Of a stretch of DNA of 18,374 bases, positions 1 to 5,819 are shown piece by piece (the first letter of the stretch is position 1; the number at the start of each line of letters is the position of its first letter). The stretch is taken from positions 1-18,374 of the forward strand of contig JBLMVJ010000043.1 in NCBI GenBank assembly GCA_050255815.1, written 5' to 3'. Source of the stretch: JAGORM01 sp050255815 (GTDB taxonomy: Bacteria > Patescibacteriota > Microgenomatia > Levybacterales > GWA1-39-11). The position numbers were made by a program, and so were the translations under genes. Under the pieces are notes generated by a model. It searched no databases. It was not told where the DNA came from and saw only the letters and a program-made list of their open reading frames with translations.

Positions 1-119
1 AAGTAGCAAGTAGCAAGTAGCAAGTAGCAAGTAGCAAGTAGCAAGTAGCAAGTAGCAAGTAGCAAGTAGCAAGTAGCAAGTAGCAAGTAGCAAGTAGCAA
101 GTAGCAAGTAGCAAGTAGG
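1..119. repeat. AAGTAGC heptamer tandem repeat
   Basis: Sixteen perfect copies of AAGTAGC occupy 1-112, and a seventeenth copy (113-119) ends in G instead of C. The array touches the window edge, so its true length is unknown. The plus strand has TAG in all three frames, so it is not coding in that direction; the minus strand is open but has no visible start. Degenerate copies of the same heptamer appear at 12391-12418. Confidence 0.97.
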
Positions 120-149
120 ACCAAAATGTAACACTTTGTAAACTGGGCC

Positions 150-166
150 GTTACAATCTTTGTAAC
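150..166. promoter_or_regulatory. Perfect inverted repeat abutting the start codon, with -10-like TACAAT
   Basis: GTTACAA (150-156), a 3-nt centre and TTGTAAC (160-166) form a perfect 7-bp inverted repeat ending one base before the ATG at 167. A third TGTAAC lies at 127-132. TACAAT (152-157) could be a -10 element 9 nt before the ATG, making this an operator-like site over a near-leaderless promoter. The regulatory role is inference. Confidence 0.5.
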
Positions 167-799
167 ATGAAAAAACACCTGAAACAAAACAGCTACCTGC
201 TTTTAATCCTTGCGGTAACATTATTGCTCACCTACACCAACCAGGCAATTGCTGCAAGTGAACATGCTAATGACCATGCAATCAACAATCATGGAGCAGA
301 AGAGTCCCAGGAGCACAGAAGCGTTCCAACCGTTACCCCTATCCCAACAACCGGTGCAACCATTACCGTAACCCCAACAGGTACGTCTGCCAACTGTGAT
401 GATGATAATAAAAACCATGGATCTTACGTTTCTTGCGTAGCCCATGAACATGAAGGCGGACACAGTGTCTCAACAGCAGCGCATTCTGATGAAGGCAAAG
501 AACGGGAAGAAGAAGATGACAATAGAGGGGGCTTGGGAGGAACTATTACCCCTATCCCTACCGTTAACCCTAGCATTACTCCAACCATAACCGTAACACC
601 AACGGATACTATAACACCTACCGTTACTGTTACCCCTACTGAAACTATAACACCTACCGTTACCATTACGGAAACCCCAACTGCTACCCCAGGGGCAACC
701 ATAAATGGTGACGCTTCAGTTCTGCTAACCCAAATCCAGGCACTTATATCCCAATTAAAAGATGCACTCAACTCCCTGGGATCATTCCTCCACCTGTAA
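167..799 (+). CDS. Secreted Thr-Pro-rich protein of unknown function
   Basis: A 210-aa protein with a clear signal peptide: basic MKKHLKQN, hydrophobic residues about 9-22, and a probable cleavage near AIAA-SE. The mature part has two His/Glu/Asp-rich segments (about residues 31-50 and 80-118). These are separated and followed by Thr-Pro repeats of the ITPTVTVTPT type (about 52-70 and 126-175), which usually form extended, wall-spanning or glycosylatable linkers. The C-terminus (about 182-210) is a predicted amphipathic helix with LLTQIQALISQLKDAL. Two Cys residues (in TSANCDDD and YVSCVAHE) could form a disulfide. No Shine-Dalgarno sequence is visible, and a palindrome abuts the ATG. No enzymatic motif is recognised. 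The His-rich stretches might bind metal, but that is inference. Confidence 0.8.
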   Translation: MKKHLKQNSYLLLILAVTLLLTYTNQAIAASEHANDHAINNHGAEESQEHRSVPTVTPIPTTGATITVTPTGTSANCDDDNKNHGSYVSCVAHEHEGGHSVSTAAHSDEGKEREEEDDNRGGLGGTITPIPTVNPSITPTITVTPTDTITPTVTVTPTETITPTVTITETPTATPGATINGDASVLLTQIQALISQLKDALNSLGSFLHL

Positions 800-846
800 T
801 TAAGAGCTTCCAGTCCTCATCCCAAGCACCTATAACTAACTTATAG

Positions 847-855
847 TGCTATAAT
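847..855 (+). promoter_or_regulatory. Extended -10 promoter, leaderless spacing
   Basis: TGCTATAAT is a perfect extended -10 element; TATAAT (850-855) ends 6 nt before the ATG at 862. No good -35 is seen, which an extended -10 can tolerate. Transcription would start at about the A of the start codon. Confidence 0.75.
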
Positions 856-861
856 ACCCAT

Positions 862-1074
862 ATGATAGAAAGGAGATATACCGGTACCGCCGGTGTTATG
901 AGGAGGGCTATTTTAGAGGGTTTAGCCACCGCTACTGCGGTAACTGCGGTAAACGCCCTGGGAGGAGCAGGCTTAAAAGAACAAATAATTAACGGATCTC
1001 AGGCCGTACTGTTAGGCGCAGGCGCCATAGAGGGGGCACGTTTTGCAATAAGTGGATTAAAACGAAACCGGTAG
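862..1074 (+). CDS. Small hypothetical protein with hydrophobic segments
   Basis: A 70-aa basic protein that I do not recognise. After a charged N-terminus (MIERRYTG) it has two Ala/Gly-rich, moderately hydrophobic stretches (about residues 17-36 and 46-62) that could be short membrane helices or a helical hairpin, and it ends in the basic tail KRNR. A perfect extended -10 sits 6 nt upstream of the ATG with no Shine-Dalgarno sequence, which supports real expression from a leaderless transcript. Its last 18 bp overlap the 3' end of the convergent minus-strand gene at 1057. Function unknown. Confidence 0.65.
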   Translation: MIERRYTGTAGVMRRAILEGLATATAVTAVNALGGAGLKEQIINGSQAVLLGAGAIEGARFAISGLKRNR

Positions 1075-1515
1075 TAGTACCTGGTCCGGATCAGGTTTTC
1101 CGCTCGGATTTTCTTCAGTAAACTTTATTATCCCGCTTTCTGTCCCCGGTTTTTTAAAGGAAAGGGTAGCGGTATACCGTACCTTTTTCTGCTGCATCCA
1201 GTCCTCTTCAGTTTTCAGTACCTCCCGCGCTAAGACTGTTCCATTTTTATCAGAGAGCGTTATGGTTCCCGCTTGTCCCTCAAAAACAGTCCAAAGGCAA
1301 CCAGGATTAGTATTGTCAACCTCAACCACTATTTTCCCCGGAGAAATAAAAGGGGTGTTTTTTGATGGAGAAAGTATGGAAAAGGCAGTACAAGTTTCAT
1401 TTTTCATCCTAATTGCAAAATGTTTACCCGTTTTTCTTAAAATAGGGAAGAAAAGTAAAAAAATTACAAACCCCAGGGTTATCCCAAATGAAAGAAGCAA
1501 TAGCTTTTTTTTCAT
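1057..1515 (-). CDS. Membrane-anchored Gmad2-like immunoglobulin-fold protein
   Basis: A 152-aa protein with an N-terminal membrane segment or uncleaved signal (about residues 4-25) after MKKK. The remainder resembles the Gmad2 domain of bacterial envelope and spore-associated proteins: ISPGKIVVEVDN, then WTVFEGQAGTITLSDKNGTVLA, a beta-rich middle, and the closing PDPDQVLLPVSF, matching the family's pattern of 'fEg', 'l.d..G..la' and a terminal 'v.vPV'. The domain probably binds other envelope components; no catalysis is expected. It lies 27 bp downstream of 2454-1543 on the same strand and has its own Shine-Dalgarno GGAG about 8 nt before ATG, as expected for the second gene of an operon. 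Its stop region overlaps the convergent gene by 18 bp. Confidence 0.7.
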   Translation of the reverse strand: MKKKLLLLSFGITLGFVIFLLFFPILRKTGKHFAIRMKNETCTAFSILSPSKNTPFISPGKIVVEVDNTNPGCLWTVFEGQAGTITLSDKNGTVLAREVLKTEEDWMQQKKVRYTATLSFKKPGTESGIIKFTEENPSGKPDPDQVLLPVSF

Positions 1516-1542
1516 ACTTAACTCCGGCAGTATTGCCTACCC

Positions 1543-2454
1543 CTAAATCGCATATTTTTTCCGGGGCTTCTCCGGGAAGAAAAATTTAATAATAAGGTAC
1601 AGGATTAAAGAAATGCAGGAAGCCACCAGCAAAGAAGTGCTGGTAATAATCTGCAGTTTTAGGTAGTGGTTTACAAAAATTCCGGTGAGGCTGGTAAGAA
1701 TAGGCGTTATATATCCAATGATTCCCTGGTCTTGTATGCGCATGAGCCCTGATAACAGTAAAGCCAGTGCATTTCCTGCCAGGACAAAAGAAAATCCGTA
1801 AAGGCCTGCAAAAGCTAAAAAGATGGCTAGCCATAAAAATTTCTTTTTTATACTATGTGTTAATAAAATGATACCGGTTACAAATAAGCTCATGATAATA
1901 AGGAGAATTGGTAGCGCAATGGTGAGGATCTGGTATAAATTTTTTACTATCTGGAGGTATTTTCCCAGGGGAACAGTAAAATTATTATCAATAAATGTTT
2001 CCAGCGGATTAGACAGGATAGTAGCCGCTCCGGTTGGGTCCTGCTGTTGTTTTGCTTCCTCCATGACTTGCTTTATTGCCGGAAGAATCCGAGGGCTCCT
2101 GGCATCAATATCCTGCTTAACTTCTGCAAAAGAAACTTCCGGAGCAAAAGGTGTTTTGCCGGCAATCCAGTTTGCAGAATCATCTATGGCTTTTTCTATT
2201 TTTGCCTGCAGGTATTCCGGTGTAAACCTGTTTTTTATTACAGAGTAGATAAAAGATGAAGTTGTTTCTTCTTCAGCAGCCGGAGGGGTAGCACTAAAGG
2301 AACCAACTATCTGCTGTGATAACGGGTTATAAATGTGTTCTTTTGAAAGTTCTTGTTTCATCTCCAGAGTGGTAAGGCCCCCATACAAAACGGAAAAAAT
2401 AAAGACAGCAACCGGTACCAAAAGGATTAAAAAGATTCCCAGAAGAACTCTCAT
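1543..2454 (-). CDS. Four-TM membrane protein of unknown function
   Basis: A 303-aa protein. An N-terminal membrane helix (about residues 3-24) is followed by a soluble, probably extracytoplasmic region (about 30-170) rich in charged helices, with a Glu-rich turn (PPAAEEETTS). Three further membrane helices lie at about 176-200, 206-236 and 270-293, and the tail is basic (PEKPRKKYAI). I do not recognise the family, although the plan of one helix, an outside domain and a C-terminal helix bundle recurs in small bacterial envelope proteins. It is the first gene of a two-gene unit with the Gmad2-like protein. A good promoter (TTGACT, 17 nt, TTAACT) ends 7 nt before the ATG, so a leaderless mRNA is predicted. 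Confidence 0.75.
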   Translation of the reverse strand: MRVLLGIFLILLVPVAVFIFSVLYGGLTTLEMKQELSKEHIYNPLSQQIVGSFSATPPAAEEETTSSFIYSVIKNRFTPEYLQAKIEKAIDDSANWIAGKTPFAPEVSFAEVKQDIDARSPRILPAIKQVMEEAKQQQDPTGAATILSNPLETFIDNNFTVPLGKYLQIVKNLYQILTIALPILLIIMSLFVTGIILLTHSIKKKFLWLAIFLAFAGLYGFSFVLAGNALALLLSGLMRIQDQGIIGYITPILTSLTGIFVNHYLKLQIITSTSLLVASCISLILYLIIKFFFPEKPRKKYAI

Positions 2455-2461
2455 TACGTTT

Positions 2462-2490
2462 AGTTAAGCAAGTATGTAGGGCTGAGTCAA
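2462..2490 (-). promoter_or_regulatory. Sigma70-type promoter of the 2454-1057 unit
   Basis: Read on the minus strand: -35 TTGACT (2490-2485), a 17-nt spacer, and -10 TTAACT (2467-2462) preceded by TGC (extended -10), then 7 nt to ATG at 2454. This is one of the most complete promoters in the window. Confidence 0.8.
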
Positions 2491-2711
2491 GCCTTGCTAA
2501 TCTCAAAGAGTTTAATTTTTGACTTACCGCCTGTTATAAGGTGGACCAGGCTCTTTTTAGTTCTAAAATGCTTTGCCAGCGCTTCAATAACTGCCAGGTT
2601 TGCCCGGTTTTCTAATGGAGGTTCTGAAACATATACGTGAAGCTTATTCAGTAAATCAGGTTCAATCCTGGGTTTTTTGCTGTTCGGGTGGACTATGACT
2701 TCTATCTTCAT
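2487..2711 (-). CDS. DUF167 (YggU/UPF0235) family protein
   Basis: A 74-aa protein starting MKIEVIVHPNSKKPRI. The family's conserved features are present: the N-terminal beta strand followed by PNSK, the V-x-EPPLENRANLAVIEALAKHF segment (usual form 'v.ApPveGkAN..li..la..l'), and the closing SLVHLITGGKSKIKLFEI, matching the 'v.i.sG..sr.K...i' pattern. DUF167 proteins are small alpha/beta proteins of unknown cellular role. The open frame extends upstream to 2843, but TATAAT (2723-2718) lies exactly 6 nt before the ATG at 2711 and the upstream extension is a heptamer repeat, so I choose 2711. This gives the usual family length. Confidence 0.85.
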   Translation of the reverse strand: MKIEVIVHPNSKKPRIEPDLLNKLHVYVSEPPLENRANLAVIEALAKHFRTKKSLVHLITGGKSKIKLFEISKA

Positions 2712-2717
2712 AGGCAT

Positions 2718-2723
2718 ATTATA
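2718..2723 (-). promoter_or_regulatory. -10 element of the DUF167 gene
   Basis: A perfect TATAAT on the minus strand, ending 6 nt before the ATG at 2711. No clear -35. It fixes the start codon and predicts a leaderless mRNA. Confidence 0.7.
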
Positions 2724-2760
2724 GCTCAGTTCTTTCAGGAATATTACAAAACTTATACAA

Positions 2761-2795
2761 GGGTATAGGGCAGAGGGTATAGGGTATAGGGTAAA
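2761..2795. repeat. GGGTATA heptamer tandem repeat (imperfect)
   Basis: Five consecutive heptamers: GGGTATA, GGGCAGA, GGGTATA, GGGTATA, GGGTAAA. The repeat lies between the divergent DUF167 gene and the small ORF at 2802, and may contribute -10-like TATAGG to the latter. Confidence 0.85.
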
Positions 2796-2801
2796 ACTGG
2801 T

Positions 2802-2936
2802 ATGAGGCGCAAAGAAAATAAAAGAGATGGCACAAAGGAACAAAAGGAGGATAAGCGGTGGGATGAAAACCCTGATGTGGAGGAATGGAATATTGCGCAG
2901 GAAATAGAAAAGGCCAGGGAAGAAGCAGGAGAATAG
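2802..2936 (+). CDS. Possible 44-aa highly charged small protein
   Basis: ATG at 2802 opens a 44-codon frame ending at TAG 2934-2936. It begins MRRKENKRDGTKEQKEDKRW and continues with an acidic helix-like half (DENPDVEEWN, then IAQEIEKAREEAGE). The basic N-terminal half, acidic amphipathic C-terminal half and lack of low-complexity junk are protein-like. It lies 37 bp upstream of the short-chain dehydrogenase on the same strand, right after the GGGTATA repeat. No Shine-Dalgarno sequence is evident. I do not recognise the family, and it could still be a chance frame. Confidence 0.45.
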   Translation: MRRKENKRDGTKEQKEDKRWDENPDVEEWNIAQEIEKAREEAGE

Positions 2937-2954
2937 ATAATAGTCAAATTGCTA

Positions 2955-2963
2955 TGGTAGAAT
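2955..2963 (+). promoter_or_regulatory. Extended -10 promoter of the SDR gene
   Basis: TGGTAGAAT is an extended -10 with one mismatch to TATAAT, ending 10 nt before the ATG at 2974. A very short leader or none is predicted. Confidence 0.55.
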
Positions 2964-2973
2964 AAGTCTGAAT

Positions 2974-3693
2974 ATGGATATAAAAGATAAGGTAGTTATT
3001 GTAACTGGCGCGTCCTCCGGGATAGGGGAGGCTACCGCGCGCTTATTTGCAAAAAAGGGGGCAAAAGTGGTATTAGCGGCCCGTTCCAGGGAAAAGCTAA
3101 AATCTTTAGAAAAAGAACTGGCAGGCTCCCTTGCAGTTGTCTGCGACATGACAAACCCGCTGGAGATACAGGAAATGGTCAAAAATGTGCAGGAAGCATA
3201 TGGAGGGATTGATATTCTTATTAATAATGCCGGGCGGGGATATGATGCAGCCATAGAGGAGATTGACCGTGCTAAATTTACCCAGTTGTTTGACCTTAAT
3301 ATTCTGGGGCCTTTAACCGCAATGCAGCAAGTTATCCCTGAAATGAGAAATCGTGGAGGAGGAGCTATTGTAAATATTTCTTCCGGGACGGCTCTGATGG
3401 CCTTGCCGGAAATGGCAGCTTACTCTTCTTTAAAACGGGCTTTGGTAGGCCTTAGTCTCACTGCCCGTGGAGAGTTTGCCTCTGAGAGTATTAACGTTTC
3501 CGTAGTTTATCCCTACATTACCAAGACTGACTTTGAGAAAAATACCATGCGGGAAGAGGAGGCTGAAATTTGGGACGGCAGTGGAGAACCTCATCCTGCA
3601 GACAGTGCTGAGTATGTAGCTGAAAAAATCTTAGAGGCGGTAGAGACAGGAGCAGCAGAGGTTTATGCACATGATTGGATGAAAAATCCTTAG
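2974..3693 (+). CDS. Short-chain dehydrogenase/reductase (SDR)
   Basis: A 239-aa classical SDR, normal family length, predicted cytosolic NAD(P)-dependent oxidoreductase with a Rossmann fold. The cofactor motif TGASSGIG is at residues 11-18, with a basic patch (AARSREKLKSL) after the second strand that suggests NADP(H) preference. NNAG is at 84-87, the catalytic Ser at 136 or 137 (VNISSG), and YSSLK gives catalytic Tyr150 and Lys154. After the active site the 'P-G' of many SDRs is replaced by VVYPYITKTDF. The substrate cannot be deduced. It converges on the phosphodiester glycosidase gene, with a single base between the two stop codons. Confidence 0.93.
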   Translation: MDIKDKVVIVTGASSGIGEATARLFAKKGAKVVLAARSREKLKSLEKELAGSLAVVCDMTNPLEIQEMVKNVQEAYGGIDILINNAGRGYDAAIEEIDRAKFTQLFDLNILGPLTAMQQVIPEMRNRGGGAIVNISSGTALMALPEMAAYSSLKRALVGLSLTARGEFASESINVSVVYPYITKTDFEKNTMREEEAEIWDGSGEPHPADSAEYVAEKILEAVETGAAEVYAHDWMKNP

Positions 3694-3694
3694 C

Positions 3695-4945
3695 TTACTT
3701 GCGTACAAAAACAATAGCATTAGGTAAATTCCTTCCCGGCCCGTCTTTATACCCCCCGTCTGCCCAAAGCGCTGCAGAACCGCCTGAATCTAAATTCAGT
3801 GCGTTCTCCATACCCATAGCCTTCATTACCAAGGCAGATTCAGCCACGGTTACGTTATGGACTATTCCTATATAGACGGTATTCCCGCGGTTTGCTACAA
3901 ACGCACGGTTTCCTTTACTTCCTTTCTTAGGATCCCCGTCACCTCCAAAAACTACATTCCCCCCGGACACCATAAACGGCTGGTTTGCCAGTACGCCGTT
4001 CACAGAGGTATCCCGTCCCCAATCTGATGACCTGCCAACAAACCTGACAAAAGAACCGCCAAAGATGACCGCAGGGACTATGGAGTAAACATTATTGTCT
4101 GAGTTAAAATAATGCTTTTTCCTGTTCATAGCAAGCGTGTCAAAAGAATTTGTCTTTCCGGCACAGGAAGGATAGTCCGCCGGGCAGAAGTAAGAGCCGT
4201 TCACCCCTGCGTATGCGCCGTTTCTTGCTACATAATCACCCAGGGATAAAACCGGGCAATTGTTTGCACAATCAGAATCAGAGGCAGTATCTACAAAAAC
4301 ATTTGTACTGCCCGTGTCTCCCGCTATAACATCTACCACATAAGAACTGCCGTTTGTATCTACCCGTTGCCTGCTGAAGCCTGATCCGGGAGGTGCGTTA
4401 TTTGCGGGAAGGCTTCCTATATTTGGTATGCCGGCAACAGAAGCTATGGCAGCAGCCTCTGCAGCAGAAATATCAGTTTGCAAAGAGGCCAACTCTGCAG
4501 AACCGGAAGCATAATTTAAATCTTTTAGGTACTTTAATGCCATGGCAAACCGTTCCCGGTATTTTGGCAGCTCTTTATTGTCTGAAGGAAGGTCAAGCAT
4601 GTTTTCATAGACGGTAATGGCAGAACCATACGCATTTTGGACGTTTTTTACCGTTTCCTGCAAGGAGTCATTCCGTTTTACCTGGTCGGTATTCTTTAAT
4701 TCTTCATATTGTTTTTTTGCACCCATCAGGTCTTTTAAGAGCTGGGCATCTTGCCGGGAAGCCAATTCAAGCCTTCTTTGGGATTCGGTTTTCATAATAA
4801 TAAAAGAATAAATAATTCCTATAGCAAGAGAAATGAGTACGGCAGAAATGAAAAGTTTAGGGTGCAACAGTGCATGTGGCAGATGAAGCTTGAACCGCAG
4901 AAGCCTTTTTTTCAGGCGGAAAAATTGGTCTTGCAATTTTTTCAT
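3695..4945 (-). CDS. Membrane-anchored phosphodiester glycosidase-family protein
   Basis: 416 aa from the start chosen here. A basic N-terminus (MKKLQDQFFRLKKRLLRFK) precedes one membrane helix (about residues 32-51, ISAVLISLAIGIIYSFII). A coiled-coil stalk rich in Glu/Gln/Lys follows (about 55-150), then an Ala-rich linker and a C-terminal globular domain. That domain matches the NAGPA-type phosphodiester glycosidase family (PF09992): GVNGSYFC, MVSGGNVVFGGDGD, AFVANRGNTVYIGIV and the hallmark ALNLDSGGSAALWADGG near the end. Family members hydrolyse sugar-phosphodiester linkages outside the cytoplasm; the substrate here is unknown, perhaps a wall glycopolymer. The frame is open to 5026, but the promoter at 4987-4959 overlaps the upstream Met codons, so the ATG at 4945 is favoured. 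Confidence 0.85.
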   Translation of the reverse strand: MKKLQDQFFRLKKRLLRFKLHLPHALLHPKLFISAVLISLAIGIIYSFIIMKTESQRRLELASRQDAQLLKDLMGAKKQYEELKNTDQVKRNDSLQETVKNVQNAYGSAITVYENMLDLPSDNKELPKYRERFAMALKYLKDLNYASGSAELASLQTDISAAEAAAIASVAGIPNIGSLPANNAPPGSGFSRQRVDTNGSSYVVDVIAGDTGSTNVFVDTASDSDCANNCPVLSLGDYVARNGAYAGVNGSYFCPADYPSCAGKTNSFDTLAMNRKKHYFNSDNNVYSIVPAVIFGGSFVRFVGRSSDWGRDTSVNGVLANQPFMVSGGNVVFGGDGDPKKGSKGNRAFVANRGNTVYIGIVHNVTVAESALVMKAMGMENALNLDSGGSAALWADGGYKDGPGRNLPNAIVFVRK

Positions 4946-4958
4946 TGAGGACTTATCC

Positions 4959-4987
4959 ATCATACAGAAGATACAGGAATGAGTCAA
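4959..4987 (-). promoter_or_regulatory. Sigma70-type promoter of the phosphodiester glycosidase gene
   Basis: Minus strand: -35 TTGACT (4987-4982), a 17-nt spacer, -10 TATGAT (4964-4959), then 13 nt to ATG 4945. Two upstream in-frame ATGs fall inside the -10, so they cannot be the start for this transcript. Confidence 0.75.
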
Positions 4988-5036
4988 TTTGTTTAAACTC
5001 TTACGCCTATTTGATACTTCTTTCATATTTCCGATT

Positions 5037-5042
5037 TACACT
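5037..5042 (+). promoter_or_regulatory. -10 element of the KGG gene
   Basis: TACACT ends 6 nt before the ATG at 5049. A TTGATA lies at 5011-5016, but its 20-nt spacer is too long to be a convincing -35. Confidence 0.5.
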
Positions 5043-5048
5043 TTTCCT

Positions 5049-5234
5049 ATGCCAAATATAAAGCACAAGAAAAAACGGGGTTTTGCTGCCATGGATAAAA
5101 CAAAACAGCGCCTCATTGCCTCCAAAGGAGGTAAGGCAGTGCATAAGAAAGGGACCGGCCATGAATGGAATAGTCAGGAGGCAGTTATTGCAGGCAGAAA
5201 GGGTGGTTTGAGAAGAGTGTTGCCGAAAGGTTAA
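5049..5234 (+). CDS. KGG-repeat stress-type small basic protein
   Basis: A 61-aa, very basic protein. It carries the KGG motif of the 'stress-induced bacterial acidophilic repeat' family (PF10685, YciG-like): ASKGGKAVHKKG and a second copy, AGRKGGLRR, in the usual tandem spacing, with GHEWNSQEA between them. The family is linked to stress responses, but its molecular role is unknown; the charge suggests nucleic-acid contact (inference). The frame is open upstream to 4989. I choose ATG 5049 because TACACT lies 6 nt before it; ATG 5091 is a fallback that keeps both motifs. Its TAA overlaps the TAA of the convergent gene at 5231 through a shared TTAA. Confidence 0.8.
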   Translation: MPNIKHKKKRGFAAMDKTKQRLIASKGGKAVHKKGTGHEWNSQEAVIAGRKGGLRRVLPKG

Positions 5235-5755
5235 TTAGCAAATGCGTAAGCCAGGTTATGCTGGAAGTAGCCGGTGTTAAGCGCAGTGGTGTTATTAAAC
5301 AACTGCTCCATAAGAATAATGGTTTTTTTAAGCCCCAGGAAAAGAATTTTTTTATCCTCTATTTTTGCGTCCAGTTCTATGTGAAAGACCCCTACCGGGT
5401 CTTTTTCCCAATTCCAGGAGGTGATTCCGTTAAACTCCGCATATTTTTCCCCTTCAGCCACTTTTATTAAACGCATGTGCTCAATTAAGATATGTTCAAA
5501 TAAATGGCCCATTTCTGTTGCTGCAGCCTCTATATAAAAAGGAAGGTTTTGTTCATTGAAACATTCTGTGTTAAATACATTAGGGAAGTGCAGAGATAAA
5601 AATTCATGGGTATGGGGAAGCAGCCGGGTGTTAACCAAAGAACGGGAAACTTCCATGGTCAGAAACGTTTTTTCAGGTGTTGCTGACATTTCTAAACAAA
5701 ACCGGGGGGATTCATACAGAAGTATCTTGTAAGATCTTATAAAACCCTTTCGCAT
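5231..5755 (-). CDS. Stand-alone protein resembling the cyanophycin synthetase N-terminal region
   Basis: 174 aa. I see no catalytic motif of its own, but the middle resembles the N-terminal region of cyanophycin synthetase (CphA), which comes before that enzyme's ATP-grasp and Mur-ligase domains. TEMGHLFEHILIEHMRL parallels the CphA segment with MGHVxEHxALELQ, and FNGITSWNWEKDPVGVFHIE parallels its 'G.T.....PGVY.V' stretch. No ATP-grasp or Mur-ligase gene is in the window. The protein could be a partner or scavenged domain, or simply share a fold. The frame begins at 5764, but TATAAT (5768-5763) covers that ATG; the second ATG at 5755 is 7 nt beyond the -10 and is the likely start. This family assignment is from memory of motifs and is moderately sure at best. 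Confidence 0.5.
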   Translation of the reverse strand: MRKGFIRSYKILLYESPRFCLEMSATPEKTFLTMEVSRSLVNTRLLPHTHEFLSLHFPNVFNTECFNEQNLPFYIEAAATEMGHLFEHILIEHMRLIKVAEGEKYAEFNGITSWNWEKDPVGVFHIELDAKIEDKKILFLGLKKTIILMEQLFNNTTALNTGYFQHNLAYAFAN

Positions 5756-5762
5756 TTTTAAC

Positions 5763-5768
5763 ATTATA
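5763..5768 (-). promoter_or_regulatory. -10 element that decides the start at 5755
   Basis: A perfect TATAAT on the minus strand overlapping the first in-frame ATG (5764-5762) and ending 7 nt before the second (5755). Only the second can be translated from this promoter. Confidence 0.7.
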
Positions 5769-5819
5769 CTTACAGACTTTTTACATTACAAGCTCAGCAG
5801 TGCGTTTTGGTGGTGGGGG

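Noticed and set aside
1..119. Coding heptapeptide repeat on the minus strand of the AAGTAGC array
   Set aside because: The frame is open only because the heptamer has no stop on that strand; there is no start codon or flanking coding sequence in view.
424..771. Minus-strand open frame opposite the Thr-Pro-rich protein
   Set aside because: It is the complement of the repeats (Val-rich low complexity) and the plus strand has a clear signal peptide.
2712..2843. N-terminal extension of the DUF167 protein
   Set aside because: The extension is translated heptamer repeat and covers the promoter; the family length fits the start at 2711.
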